In this document: in pieces, positions 1-6,139 of the stretch
How the letters are laid out: every line of letters begins with the position of its first letter
Numbering within the stretch: the stretch's first letter is position 1
From: SIG710 sp045587665
GTDB lineage: Bacteria > Bacillota > Clostridia > Oscillospirales > CAG-272
Length of the DNA stretch: 11,400 bases
Assembly (NCBI GenBank): GCA_045587665.1
Contig: JAZNCT010000076.1
Coordinates: 1 to 11,400, forward strand
Direction: 5' to 3'
The notes under the pieces: model-generated
What the model saw: only the letters and a program-made list of their open reading frames with translations
What the model was told of the DNA's origin: nothing
Databases searched by the model: none
Made by a program: the position numbers and the translations under genes

Positions 1-153
1 GTCAATGAAATCGTGCTTCGCACGATGAAATCTTCGGCGTGTCGCCTCAGATGAAATTAAATCCGTCCTCTCTCCCCGCGAAGCGGGATTTCATCACGAT
101 GTGATTTCATCCCACGTTAGTGGGATTTATCCCGTCCGCAAGGACGGATTTAA
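1..153. repeat. Array of short hairpins with ATGAAAT/ATTTCAT linkers (REP-like)
   Basis: Six small stem-loops sit almost back to back: 10-26 (atcgtgc/gcacgat), 36-46 (ggcg/cgcc), 75-87 (cccgc/gcggg), 93-105 (atcac/gtgat), 109-126 (atcccac/gtgggat) and 132-147 (ccgtcc/ggacgg). The stems differ in sequence, but the linkers are the same: ATGAAAT on the left (about 5-11, 25-31, 51-57), then its reverse complement ATTTCAT on the right (about 88-94 and 104-110, decaying to ATTTAT and ATTTAA). The array therefore changes orientation near 58-74. A perfect 12-bp inverted repeat, 57-68 against 142-153, encloses the right half. I recall similar arrays from intergenic regions of gut Clostridia but could not check this. 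No protein is encoded. The left edge of the window may cut the array. Function unknown. Confidence 0.7.
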
Positions 154-156
154 CTG

Positions 157-190
157 AAAAAAGACGATTGCTTTCGCAATCGTCTTTTTT
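157..190 (-). terminator. Rho-independent terminator of tRNA-Trp (potentially bidirectional)
   Basis: There is a perfect 15-bp inverted repeat, 157-171 against 176-190, with a 4-nt loop. Read on the minus strand, the GC-containing stem ends in six T residues and begins 3 nt after the CCA end of the tRNA. The stem is equally T-rich on the plus strand, so it could also stop transcription entering from the hairpin array. Confidence 0.9.
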
Positions 191-192
191 CT

Positions 193-268
193 TGGCAGGG
201 GCAGAAGGACTTGAACCCACGACACCCAGTTTTGGAGACTGGTGTTCTACCGACTGAACTATACCCCT
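193..268 (-). tRNA. tRNA-Trp (anticodon CCA)
   Basis: The 76-nt cloverleaf reads AGGGGTA at the 5' end and pairs with TGCCCCT at the 3' end, giving a 7-bp acceptor stem with one T-G pair. This is followed by discriminator G and an encoded CCA. The anticodon arm CCAGT-CTCCAAA-ACTGG places CCA at positions 34-36, which decodes UGG (Trp). The T arm contains GGTTCAAGTCC. The gene is single, with its own promoter (308-336) and an immediate terminator (157-190), so it appears to be an independent transcription unit. I see no tRNA or rRNA neighbours and no sign of an element inserted into its 3' end. Confidence 0.97.
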
Positions 269-275
269 GTATTCA

Positions 276-304
276 CTTTGTTGCACAAATGCCGTGCAAC
301 AAAG
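276..304. promoter_or_regulatory. Perfect 11-bp inverted repeat in the tRNA-Trp leader/start region
   Basis: CTTTGTTGCAC (276-286) and GTGCAACAAAG (294-304) are perfect inverted repeats around the 7-nt centre aaatgcc. On the minus strand the repeat begins 3 nt downstream of the -10 box and ends 7 nt before the mature tRNA. The expected transcription start (about 300) lies inside it, so part of the symmetry would not be in the RNA. It could be a repressor operator, a leader hairpin affecting RNase P processing, or both. Confidence 0.55.
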
Positions 305-307
305 CGT

Positions 308-336
308 ATTATACCACAATAAAAATGATTTTGCAA
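308..336 (-). promoter_or_regulatory. Sigma-A promoter of tRNA-Trp
   Basis: On the minus strand, -35 TTGCAA (336-331) is followed by a 17-nt spacer and a perfect -10 TATAAT (313-308). The -10 is preceded by TGTGG, a TRTG-type extended -10. The predicted start is near 300-301, giving a leader of roughly 32 nt before the mature tRNA. Confidence 0.85.
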
Positions 337-405
337 TACCTTTTTTGAAAAAAACTAAAAATTATTGCCGAAAATTTTAAAAACTTGCTTTTTCGAGCTT
401 TGACA

Positions 406-966
406 TTATTCAAACTCAATAAAATCTGCAAGGTTAATAAATTCAACCCCATTTATCAATGCCTGCTTGCAGGTATAATAAGATCCTCCTCGCTGCTCGG
501 TACAGTATGCAACACAAACATCGCTTCCCTTAATCAGCTGTCGGTTCCTCGCAAGATAGCTCTGAGTAGTTGTGTTCTCACAAGCATATGAAACTGTGTC
601 GCTGCTATGCAATATCATGTCAAATATGATACTGTCATATTTGCTGAAATATTTTGACTGATCCGGGGCGGCAAGACAAAGACACAGCTTTATTTCAGGG
701 TCTTTGGTGGCGGTTTTCAGATCTATAACGGCATGAGCAGCCATAGTATCAAAGCCAAGAGCTCCGCCTGTTTTGAAAACTCTTGCTCCCCTTGCATAAA
801 GTCCCGGCAAAATTTCTGACAAAAGCTCTGCTATAACAGGTCTGAGGTTTTCCGGTATGTTTCGATGACCGGTAAAGCACACTGTTTTAATGCTGTCATC
901 AAAAGGATCCGTCAGATCTTCATCATCTTCAATAAGTTGATCATTTTTCGGTTTTTCTATCTTCAT
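406..966 (-). CDS. YpsA/DUF1273-like SLOG family protein
   Basis: A 186-residue soluble protein of the SLOG (SMF/DprA-LOG) Rossmann-like superfamily, close to the DUF1273/YpsA group. Visible signatures are TGHRNIP (32-38), the glycine-rich TGGALGFDTMAA (66-77), a hydrophobic strand CLCLAAP (95-101), YLARNRQLI (137-145) and the RGGSYYT turn (159-165) that follows a DVCVAYC strand. The family is inferred to bind nucleotides or derivatives. B. subtilis YpsA has been linked to stress and cell division, but the ligand here is unknown. The first 25 residues form an acidic, probably disordered extension. I chose the start at 966 because AGGAG lies 6 nt upstream; an upstream in-frame ATG at 1014 has no such site and lies upstream of the promoter -10. 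The gene is divergent from spoIIE and upstream of, but transcribed separately from, tRNA-Trp. No clear terminator is visible after its stop. Confidence 0.85.
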   Translation of the reverse strand: MKIEKPKNDQLIEDDEDLTDPFDDSIKTVCFTGHRNIPENLRPVIAELLSEILPGLYARGARVFKTGGALGFDTMAAHAVIDLKTATKDPEIKLCLCLAAPDQSKYFSKYDSIIFDMILHSSDTVSYACENTTTQSYLARNRQLIKGSDVCVAYCTEQRGGSYYTCKQALINGVEFINLADFIEFE

Positions 967-995
967 AATTTTCTCCTGATATGTGTGTAACAAAC

Positions 996-1024
996 ATTCT
1001 ATCATATGAAGCACAAAAATTCAA
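996..1024 (-). promoter_or_regulatory. Sigma-A promoter of the SLOG-family gene
   Basis: On the minus strand, -35 TTGAAT (1024-1019), a 17-nt spacer and -10 TAGAAT (1001-996) lie about 30 nt before the chosen start codon at 966. The upstream ATG at 1014 would fall between the two boxes, which supports the shorter protein. Confidence 0.65.
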
Positions 1025-1223
1025 GAGTTTCATAAAAAACTTTCCTCACAGTCAACATTTATGTATCACAGCCTGATAATTATTGTTTATTTTTTGCAAA
1101 AAATCGTATGACAAAGATTTAAGCTTGTCTCTTGGTTTTTTGTTTTTTGTTCATTTTCTGTGGCGCACTGTTTCTGTGTTTTTCCATGCCCGATATTTTT
1201 CGATTTTTCCCAGCCACTTTGAA

Positions 1224-1248
1224 CAAAAAAATCGCTTTCTTAAAGCGA
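1224..1248 (-). terminator. Leftward terminator-like hairpin upstream of spoIIE
   Basis: TCGCTTT (1232-1238) and AAAGCGA (1242-1248) form a 7-bp stem with a 3-nt loop. On the minus strand the stem is followed directly by seven T residues (1231-1225). On the plus strand there is no T tract, so it points away from spoIIE. No minus-strand gene precedes it except antisense to spoIIE. It may shield the SLOG gene from antisense transcription, end a short antisense RNA, or simply be a palindromic site near the spoIIE promoter. Confidence 0.4.
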
Positions 1249-1277
1249 CAGAATTATCATACCGTGGCAGATAGAAT
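1246..1277 (+). promoter_or_regulatory. Tentative spoIIE promoter region with possible Spo0A-like site
   Basis: A -10-like TAGAAT lies at 1272-1277, 52 nt before the spoIIE start. There is no good -35 hexamer at 17 nt. Instead AGCGACAGA, with the CGACA core (1246-1250) of a 0A box, lies where the -35 should be. B. subtilis spoIIE uses a Spo0A-activated sigma-A promoter with a poor -35, so this arrangement fits, but the match is only about 6 of 9 bases. The rest of the 967-1329 gap is A/T-rich with no gene I can support; a second weak candidate, TGACAAA, lies at 1109-1115. Confidence 0.25.
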
Positions 1278-1329
1278 AATATCAGGCAACCAATTTTAAA
1301 ATCAAAAATAAAAACGGGGACATGAAAAA

Positions 1330-3846
1330 ATGAAAAAGACGAAAAAAACAGCTGAAAACGAAAAAAAGGAAAGAAAGAGCCGATTTATAAAGCGTGCGGC
1401 CTTGGAAATGGGAGATTATGACTGCACAGATCCTGAGAGCTCTTCTTCGGGCGGCACCTTGCAAAGGGCAATAGCGTGGTTTAGAGAGGCGGCGGCCGCT
1501 GCATGGGCGGGAGCACACCGTGATCCTGCCCATGCAGCAGTATCACTTGTTCGTGGACTTGCCTTTGGCATAACAGCATTTCTTTTGGGAAGAACACCTC
1601 TCATGCTTGATACATATCCGCTTGCTATAGCTCTTTTATGTGCTGCGGAAAAAAATATTATTTACATATTCACAGGGGCGGTCATTTCCGCGTTTACTGT
1701 TTTGGGGCGGTCAGGCGGAGTTATCTTTTCTCCGGTTATCTATGTTTCTGCATATCTGATGATAATTGCAATAAGATGTCTAGCAAGGGTTTTTATTGAT
1801 CCACCCGGTGGGTTTTCGCTAAGAGATATGCTGCATTTTCGGAGAGAGCATAACGGCAGGCAACAGCTAAAGCTGCTCATTTCTTCAAGATTTCGAGAAA
1901 ATATCTATCTTCGCATGGCCAGCGGATGCGTTGCTGCATTTTTTGTGAGCCTTTATGCAATAGGTGTTGGTGCATACCGTTTCTATGATCTCTTTTCGGC
2001 AATGTTTGCAATGGTCAGTGCACCTGCCGTCACCTTTGTTTTTTCAGGACTTTATGCAAATGGAGAAGAAAAAAACGATAGGATCTACCATGGTGCTTCG
2101 GTGGTGGCGTTGATAGCCTCTTTGGTTTTCTCTCTCAGATCAACCTATATTCTGGGTATAAATGTATCGGTGTTCGGAGCATTTTGCGCAGTTTTTTATA
2201 TGGCGAGAAAAAGGAGCGTGCTTTATGCTTCGGTAATGGGACTTGCTGTAGGTGTTGCTGTATCGCCAATATATACCCCGGCTTTTGTTCTTGCCGCAAT
2301 AGCATCGGGCGTTACGGGTGGATCTGCCATTCTTTCATCGGCTGCGGCTGCGGGGGTCGCTCTGCTTTGGGGGATATATATCGACGGCACAGCTGCACTT
2401 GTCAGCCTTATGCCGGCATTGCTTTCTGCGGCGGTCTTTTCGAGCGCTTTTGAAAAGCTGTCTTTTTTGCCAATCACTGTTCTTGACAGTTTGGATAAAA
2501 CGGCGACTACCAAAGGTCAGGAGGTAGATGCAAAGGAACGCTTTGAGATACTTGCAGGCACTTTTGGTCAGCTTTCAGCGGCACTCTATGATATTTCGGA
2601 CAGGCTCACCTCTCCCGGTCCCGCCCAGGCCAGATCTATATGTTTAAGGGCTTTTGAGGGGCAATGCGTGTGCTGTGAAAAAAAGGATGCTTGCCGCAGA
2701 GAATATGCGGAATTTTCGGATATGGTAACAAAGCTTGGGGAGGTTCTTATTTCAGATGGCAGGATACGCATCGACCGTTTGCCAAAATACGTTTCCGAGA
2801 GTTGCGTCCGGCTGCAGGATGTTGTTTTAGAGGTCAATACTTTATATGCAGAGCTTATCCGTGAGCGGATAACGGGAGAAAAAACCGAGCTGTTTGCTCT
2901 TGATTATGACGCTGTTTCTCACATTATTGCCGAGGCAATAGAGGAAAATGATAAAGAAAACCGACTCGATGAGGAGCTTTCGGGAAGACTGAGACGCATA
3001 TGCGGTGCAGAGCTTGGAGTAAAGGAGATATCTGTCAGAGGGGATCGCAAAAAACGAATATTTGCCGGAAACATTGGGCGCAGAGCAGAAGAAATGGGGG
3101 TCGATGAGCTTAGGGAGAAGTTGGAGGCGGCCTGCGGTTTTGCTTTGACAAACCCTGTTTTTGAGCTGAGAGAGGGAAAGGTTTCGCTAAGAGCGGAGGC
3201 AATGCCAAGATTTGATGCAGTTTACGGTAGGGCGGTTCGCTCTCGCTCGGGAGAAACGGTTTGCGGTGACAGCACAAGGGTCTTTAAAACCGCTGCTCAA
3301 AGCTTTTATGCGATGATAAGCGACGGTATGGGGTCGGGACAGAGTGCGGCAATGACCTCGGAAATATGTTCGGTATTTCTATACAATATGCTATTGGGTG
3401 GAAATCGAAAAGAGACCTCAATGAAAATGCTCAACACCCTTCTTCGTTCAAAGGGTGAGGAAAGCTCGGCAACTGTTGACCTTATGGAGCTGGATCTGAT
3501 AAACGGAAATGCTTCTTTTATAAAGAGCGGTGCATCCCCCTCATTTGTGAAAAGAGGGGATAAGCTATATAAGCTTCGTTCAAACACAGCTCCTATTGGA
3601 ATAATGAGAAATATTGATGCAGAGCAGATACGCTTTGAGCTTGAGGCAGAGGATATTATTATTATGCTAAGTGACGGTATAAGTCAAGCTCCGGATGAGA
3701 GCCTGTGGCTTATGGAGCTTTTAAGCGAAAAGTGGGAGGAAGAAGCGGAGCTTGACAAAATTGCGGAGAGAATTTGTCAAAGATCGGCAGAGGAGGGCGA
3801 AGAGGATGATGCAAGCATTTTGCTAATAAAGATAAAGGCTGCTTAA
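1330..3846 (+). CDS. spoIIE: Stage II sporulation protein E (SpoIIE), PP2C-type phosphatase
   Basis: An 838-residue membrane phosphatase, close to the 827 residues of B. subtilis SpoIIE. In that organism SpoIIE dephosphorylates SpoIIAA to release sigma-F in the forespore and interacts with FtsZ at the polar septum. Residues 1-60 are a basic then low-complexity cytoplasmic head. Hydrophobic segments between about 72 and 373 fit the usual multi-pass region. Residues about 400-620 are the linker and regulatory region, with a cysteine cluster (C446, C448, C449, C455). The PPM/PP2C domain covers about 625-838. Metal-binding motifs are SDGMGSG (664-670, D665), SDGI (781-784, D782) and EDDAS (825-829), with SGASPSFVKRG (733-743) typical of the family. 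The start at 1330 has GGGGA (1316-1320) 9 nt upstream. A micro-frame ATG-AAA-AAA-TGA (1322-1333) overlaps the start codon. The gene stands alone; the tilS-hpt-ftsH genes found downstream in Bacillus are absent. Confidence 0.95.
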   Translation: MKKTKKTAENEKKERKSRFIKRAALEMGDYDCTDPESSSSGGTLQRAIAWFREAAAAAWAGAHRDPAHAAVSLVRGLAFGITAFLLGRTPLMLDTYPLAIALLCAAEKNIIYIFTGAVISAFTVLGRSGGVIFSPVIYVSAYLMIIAIRCLARVFIDPPGGFSLRDMLHFRREHNGRQQLKLLISSRFRENIYLRMASGCVAAFFVSLYAIGVGAYRFYDLFSAMFAMVSAPAVTFVFSGLYANGEEKNDRIYHGASVVALIASLVFSLRSTYILGINVSVFGAFCAVFYMARKRSVLYASVMGLAVGVAVSPIYTPAFVLAAIASGVTGGSAILSSAAAAGVALLWGIYIDGTAALVSLMPALLSAAVFSSAFEKLSFLPITVLDSLDKTATTKGQEVDAKERFEILAGTFGQLSAALYDISDRLTSPGPAQARSICLRAFEGQCVCCEKKDACRREYAEFSDMVTKLGEVLISDGRIRIDRLPKYVSESCVRLQDVVLEVNTLYAELIRERITGEKTELFALDYDAVSHIIAEAIEENDKENRLDEELSGRLRRICGAELGVKEISVRGDRKKRIFAGNIGRRAEEMGVDELREKLEAACGFALTNPVFELREGKVSLRAEAMPRFDAVYGRAVRSRSGETVCGDSTRVFKTAAQSFYAMISDGMGSGQSAAMTSEICSVFLYNMLLGGNRKETSMKMLNTLLRSKGEESSATVDLMELDLINGNASFIKSGASPSFVKRGDKLYKLRSNTAPIGIMRNIDAEQIRFELEAEDIIIMLSDGISQAPDESLWLMELLSEKWEEEAELDKIAERICQRSAEEGEEDDASILLIKIKAA

Positions 3847-3847
3847 A

Positions 3848-3973
3848 ATGATTGCACCGGCAAAAACATTAACCAACGCGATATGGTCTCCCCTGATAGA
3901 ACACGGGGCTCTGCCCCCGAAAAAAGTTCTTTGGAAGAAGCACATCTATAAAAGAAAGCGATGGCAAATATAA
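3848..3973 (+). CDS. Doubtful 41-codon frame directly after spoIIE
   Basis: ATG at 3848 begins 1 nt after the spoIIE stop. AAAGG (3834-3838) lies 9 nt upstream, so translation by coupling is possible. The predicted 41-residue product is basic at its C-terminal end (KKVLWKKHIYKRKRWQI) and has no domain I recognise. Against a real gene, its middle is read through a GGGGC hairpin (3905-3917) that looks like a repetitive intergenic element, and its stop lies inside the terminator loop (3968-3975). It is more likely an accidental frame across repeat and terminator DNA. Confidence 0.15.
   Translation: MIAPAKTLTNAIWSPLIEHGALPPKKVLWKKHIYKRKRWQI
3904..3919. repeat. GGGGC-TCT-GCCCC palindrome, possible repeat remnant
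   Basis: GGGGC (3905-3909) and GCCCC (3913-3917) pair around TCT, flanked by C and CG. The following AAAAAAGTTCTTTGG (about 3920-3934) is A/T-rich. From memory, GGGGCTCTGCCCC units recur between genes in many clostridial genomes; only one copy is visible here, so repeat status is an inference. It lies between spoIIE and its terminator. Confidence 0.35.
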
Positions 3974-3992
3974 AATTGCCATCGCTTTTTTT
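3955..3992 (+). terminator. Rho-independent terminator between spoIIE and greA
   Basis: AAAGCGATGGCAA (3955-3967) pairs perfectly with TTGCCATCGCTTT (3976-3988) around an 8-nt loop, and the T tract continues to 3992 on the plus strand. The minus-strand reading has an interrupted T tract (TTTCTTTT), so it probably serves spoIIE best and the convergent greA gene more weakly. Confidence 0.88.
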
Positions 3993-4001
3993 GTTTCAAG
4001 A

Positions 4002-4505
4002 TCAAAAGCTGCTTATAGGAAGGTCCTCGTTGTCGTGGCCCTTTTCGGTGGATTTTATCTGCACATAGAAGCTTCTGTCGGGGGACACCTGAACCATAAC
4101 TCTGTCACCGCTTTTTTTGCCCATAAGAGCTTTTCCGAGAGGGGATTCGCAGCTTATAAAGCCCTTTGTAACATCCTGGCGCAGTGTGGTTACTATCTGT
4201 ATTTTCTTGGTGAGACCGTTCATTTCATAAAAAAGCTCAACGTGATCAAAAAGACCGATCTCATCAGATTTTCCGTCCACCTCCACAACAACGGCACTGT
4301 CGATCATGCTCTTCAGATATCTTATTCTGCTTTCGTTGCGGTTCTTTTCTCGTTTTGCCTCTTTATATTCTGCGTTTTCGCTGAGATCGCCGTATTCACG
4401 GGTGCGCTTCACTTCTTCAAGGAGCTTTGGACGCAGCTCCTTTGCTCTGTAGTCGATCTCCTCTTGCATTTTCTTTATATCAACCTTTGTCAGTCTGTCG
4501 TGCAT
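4002..4505 (-). CDS. greA: GreA-family transcription elongation factor
   Basis: A 167-residue Gre factor. In this family the protein enters the RNA polymerase secondary channel and stimulates cleavage of backtracked RNA. Residues about 5-72 form the N-terminal antiparallel coiled coil, with the loop tip GDLSENAEY (39-47) carrying the acidic pair D40 and E43 that coordinates catalytic Mg2+. Residues about 78-152 are the FKBP-like domain, including SPLGKALMGKKSGD (121-134). An acidic C-terminal tail (about 153-167) makes it slightly longer than the usual 158-160 residues. The start at 4505 is set by AAGGAGAGG (4518-4510) 4 nt upstream; the in-frame upstream ATG at 4544 would place the Shine-Dalgarno sequence inside the gene. 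The gene is convergent with spoIIE and divergent from the rRNA methylase gene. GreA rather than GreB is favoured by length and by phylum, and I am fairly sure of the assignment. Confidence 0.92.
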   Translation of the reverse strand: MHDRLTKVDIKKMQEEIDYRAKELRPKLLEEVKRTREYGDLSENAEYKEAKREKNRNESRIRYLKSMIDSAVVVEVDGKSDEIGLFDHVELFYEMNGLTKKIQIVTTLRQDVTKGFISCESPLGKALMGKKSGDRVMVQVSPDRSFYVQIKSTEKGHDNEDLPISSF

Positions 4506-4532
4506 TTTACCTCTCCTTAGTGCTTTTTTAAT

Positions 4533-4541
4533 ATCATACCA
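4533..4541 (-). promoter_or_regulatory. Extended -10 promoter element of greA
   Basis: On the minus strand TGTGG is followed by TATGAT (4538-4533), an extended -10 nearly identical to that of tRNA-Trp. The -35 region at 17 nt (TTTATT) is weak. The -10 is 28 nt from the start codon. Confidence 0.6.
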
Positions 4542-4573
4542 CAAAAGGTCCCAAAAATAAAGTGAAATATGTA

Positions 4574-4590
4574 AATATCCTAAAGATATT
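4574..4590. promoter_or_regulatory. Small inverted repeat between greA and the methylase gene
   Basis: AATATC (4574-4579) and GATATT (4585-4590) are inverted repeats with a 5-nt centre. The right arm overlaps the first two bases of the -35 box at 4589. It could be an operator for the divergent pair, but six A/T-rich base pairs can easily occur by chance. Confidence 0.2.
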
Positions 4591-4617
4591 GCTAAAAAAG
4601 CTTTTGTATGGTAAAAT
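4589..4617 (+). promoter_or_regulatory. Sigma-A promoter of the RsmF-like methylase gene
   Basis: -35 TTGCTA (4589-4594), a 17-nt spacer ending in TGG and -10 TAAAAT (4612-4617) form a good extended -10 promoter. The start codon lies 32 nt further on. Confidence 0.8.
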
Positions 4618-4649
4618 AGAATAACAACAGCACTTTTTAAGAGGTAGAT

Positions 4650-6071
4650 ATGATATTGCCCATAGAATTTGAAAAGAGAATGAGAGATATTCTCGGCGGA
4701 GAATACGAGAGCTTTGCGGCGGCTATGGATACTCTCCCTGTGCGCTCACTGAGAGTGAACACGCTTAAATGCACTGCGGAGAATTTTGAAAAAAGCTTTG
4801 GAGATAAAATAACAAAGCTCTCATTTTGCGGTGAAGGATATATTTTTGAAAATGAGCACATCGGTTCGCATCCCCTTCATCACGCAGGGGCGATATATGT
4901 TCAGGAGCCGGCGGCAATGGCGGCGGTGGAGTGCCCGGATATCCTTCCGGGTATGAAGATACTTGACGTTTGTGCTTCCCCCGGAGGAAAATCCACCCAG
5001 GCGGCGGCAAAGCTTTGCGGTGAAGGTGTTATAGTTTCAAACGAGATAGACAGGCAGAGATGCAGCACTCTTGCCCAGAACATTGAGAGAACGGGCATAA
5101 AAAACGCTGTTATCACAAATACGAACAGCTATGAGCTGGGCAAAGCCTATAGAGATATTTTTGATCTTGTTATAGTTGATGCGCCCTGCTCGGGAGAGGG
5201 AATGATGCGAAAGAATCCACTTGCTGTCAGCGAATGGAGTATAGACAACATCGAGATGTGTGCCCGTCGTCAAGTCGAGATACTTGAAAATATAGCAGGA
5301 TGTGTGAGACCCGGCGGATGTCTGCTTTATTCCACATGCACCTTTGCACCCGAGGAGAACGAAATGCAGATATGCCGTTTTCTTGCCGCCCATTCTGATT
5401 TTCATCTGACGCCTGTAAAAGAATGCGTGAAAGAGGTAACGGCAGATGGGCTAACCGGGTATAATGGCGTAGACTTTGGAGAAGAACTGAAGCTTTGCAG
5501 GCGGTTCTATCCCCATATTTCTCGTGGAGAGGGGCAATTTATGGCACTGCTTGTGAGAGACGGTGCGGCAGAAGCAGTGGCTGAGGCTCAGAACGAAGAA
5601 AAGCAAAAAAAGGGCAGAAAAAATCAGACTTCAAACAGATCGGAGAACAAGGTAGAAGAAAATATAATTAGAGACTTTCTTTTGGAGGTTCTGACAGAAG
5701 AGGGAATATGTGAAAGCGAAAAATATCAGCTTCTGAGAGATAACGGCGGAGACTTTTTTCTTGCGACAAAGCTTGCTGATCCGATGCCGGCAGGCGCTCT
5801 CAGATGCTCCGGTGTCAAAATTGGCGAAGTGAGAAAGGGAAGAGTTATTCCCCACCACAGCTTTTTTATGGCATACGGCAGATTTTTTTTGAGGCAGATA
5901 AGGCTCAGTGTGACAGACGATCGTGTTGCAAAATATCTTCATGGCGAAAGCATAACGGCAAGCTGTGAAAACGGCTTTGCGGCGGTTCTCATTGGAGATG
6001 CTCCCGTGGGCGGCGCAAAGGTCACGCAAGGTGAAGCCAAAAACTATTATCCAAAAGGTCTGAGAATATAA
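4650..6071 (+). CDS. RsmF-like (NOL1/NOP2/Sun family) rRNA cytosine-C5 methyltransferase
   Basis: A 473-residue SAM-dependent enzyme that should methylate cytosine C5 in 16S rRNA. An N-terminal RsmF-type module (about 1-90, with RSLRVNTLK at 32-40) precedes the Rossmann methyltransferase domain. That domain has the SAM loop DVCASPGGKS (106-115), VDAPCSGEG (176-184, C180 for product release) and YSTCTF (227-232, C230 the expected nucleophile), ending at PHISRGEGQFMAL (288-300). A charged, low-complexity linker (about 310-336) leads to the C-terminal PUA-like region (about 338-473, with SFFMAYGRFF and YYPKGLRI). AAGAGG (4639-4644) lies 5 nt before the start. The final stop codon lies within the stem of the terminator. 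Exact target cytosines vary among RsmF homologues and cannot be read from sequence, so no gene symbol is given. Confidence 0.9.
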   Translation: MILPIEFEKRMRDILGGEYESFAAAMDTLPVRSLRVNTLKCTAENFEKSFGDKITKLSFCGEGYIFENEHIGSHPLHHAGAIYVQEPAAMAAVECPDILPGMKILDVCASPGGKSTQAAAKLCGEGVIVSNEIDRQRCSTLAQNIERTGIKNAVITNTNSYELGKAYRDIFDLVIVDAPCSGEGMMRKNPLAVSEWSIDNIEMCARRQVEILENIAGCVRPGGCLLYSTCTFAPEENEMQICRFLAAHSDFHLTPVKECVKEVTADGLTGYNGVDFGEELKLCRRFYPHISRGEGQFMALLVRDGAAEAVAEAQNEEKQKKGRKNQTSNRSENKVEENIIRDFLLEVLTEEGICESEKYQLLRDNGGDFFLATKLADPMPAGALRCSGVKIGEVRKGRVIPHHSFFMAYGRFFLRQIRLSVTDDRVAKYLHGESITASCENGFAAVLIGDAPVGGAKVTQGEAKNYYPKGLRI

Positions 6072-6110
6072 AAACTCTGAGGCGATGAGAATCGCCTCAG
6101 AGTTTTTATA
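6067..6110. terminator. Bidirectional terminator between methylase and oxidoreductase genes
   Basis: A perfect 20-bp inverted repeat (6067-6086 against 6091-6110) with a GAGA loop. It has a GC-rich core flanked by five A residues on the left and five T residues on the right, so it works in both directions. It separates the two convergent genes, and the stop codon at 6069-6071 is inside the stem. Confidence 0.93.
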
Positions 6111-6139
6111 TTGAACTGAGCAGGATTTTAAATGGCTTT

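Noticed and set aside
1..153. CRISPR array
   Set aside because: There is no constant-length repeat with unique spacers. The repeated parts are only about 7 nt linkers, the variable parts are self-complementary hairpins, and the orientation reverses midway.
157..304. Integration site of a mobile element at tRNA-Trp
   Set aside because: The tRNA is intact, no duplicate of its 3' end is visible in the window, and no integrase, recombinase or cargo genes flank it.
337..405. Terminator of the SLOG-family gene
   Set aside because: The region has A/T-rich tracts and an AAAATTTT palindrome but no stable GC stem before a T tract, so any hairpin here would be too weak to call.
1119..1187. 22-codon basic minus-strand frame upstream of spoIIE
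   Set aside because: There is no Shine-Dalgarno sequence at a useful distance. The Lys-rich product simply reflects the A-rich strand of an A/T-rich intergenic region.
1083..1274. 63-codon plus-strand frame in the spoIIE upstream region
   Set aside because: Its Phe-rich translation comes from poly-T tracts, it has no ribosome binding site, and it overlaps the probable spoIIE promoter region.
4035..4520. 161-codon open frame antisense to greA
   Set aside because: It lies wholly opposite a well-supported GreA gene with conserved motifs, has no recognisable domain, and its composition mirrors the coding strand.
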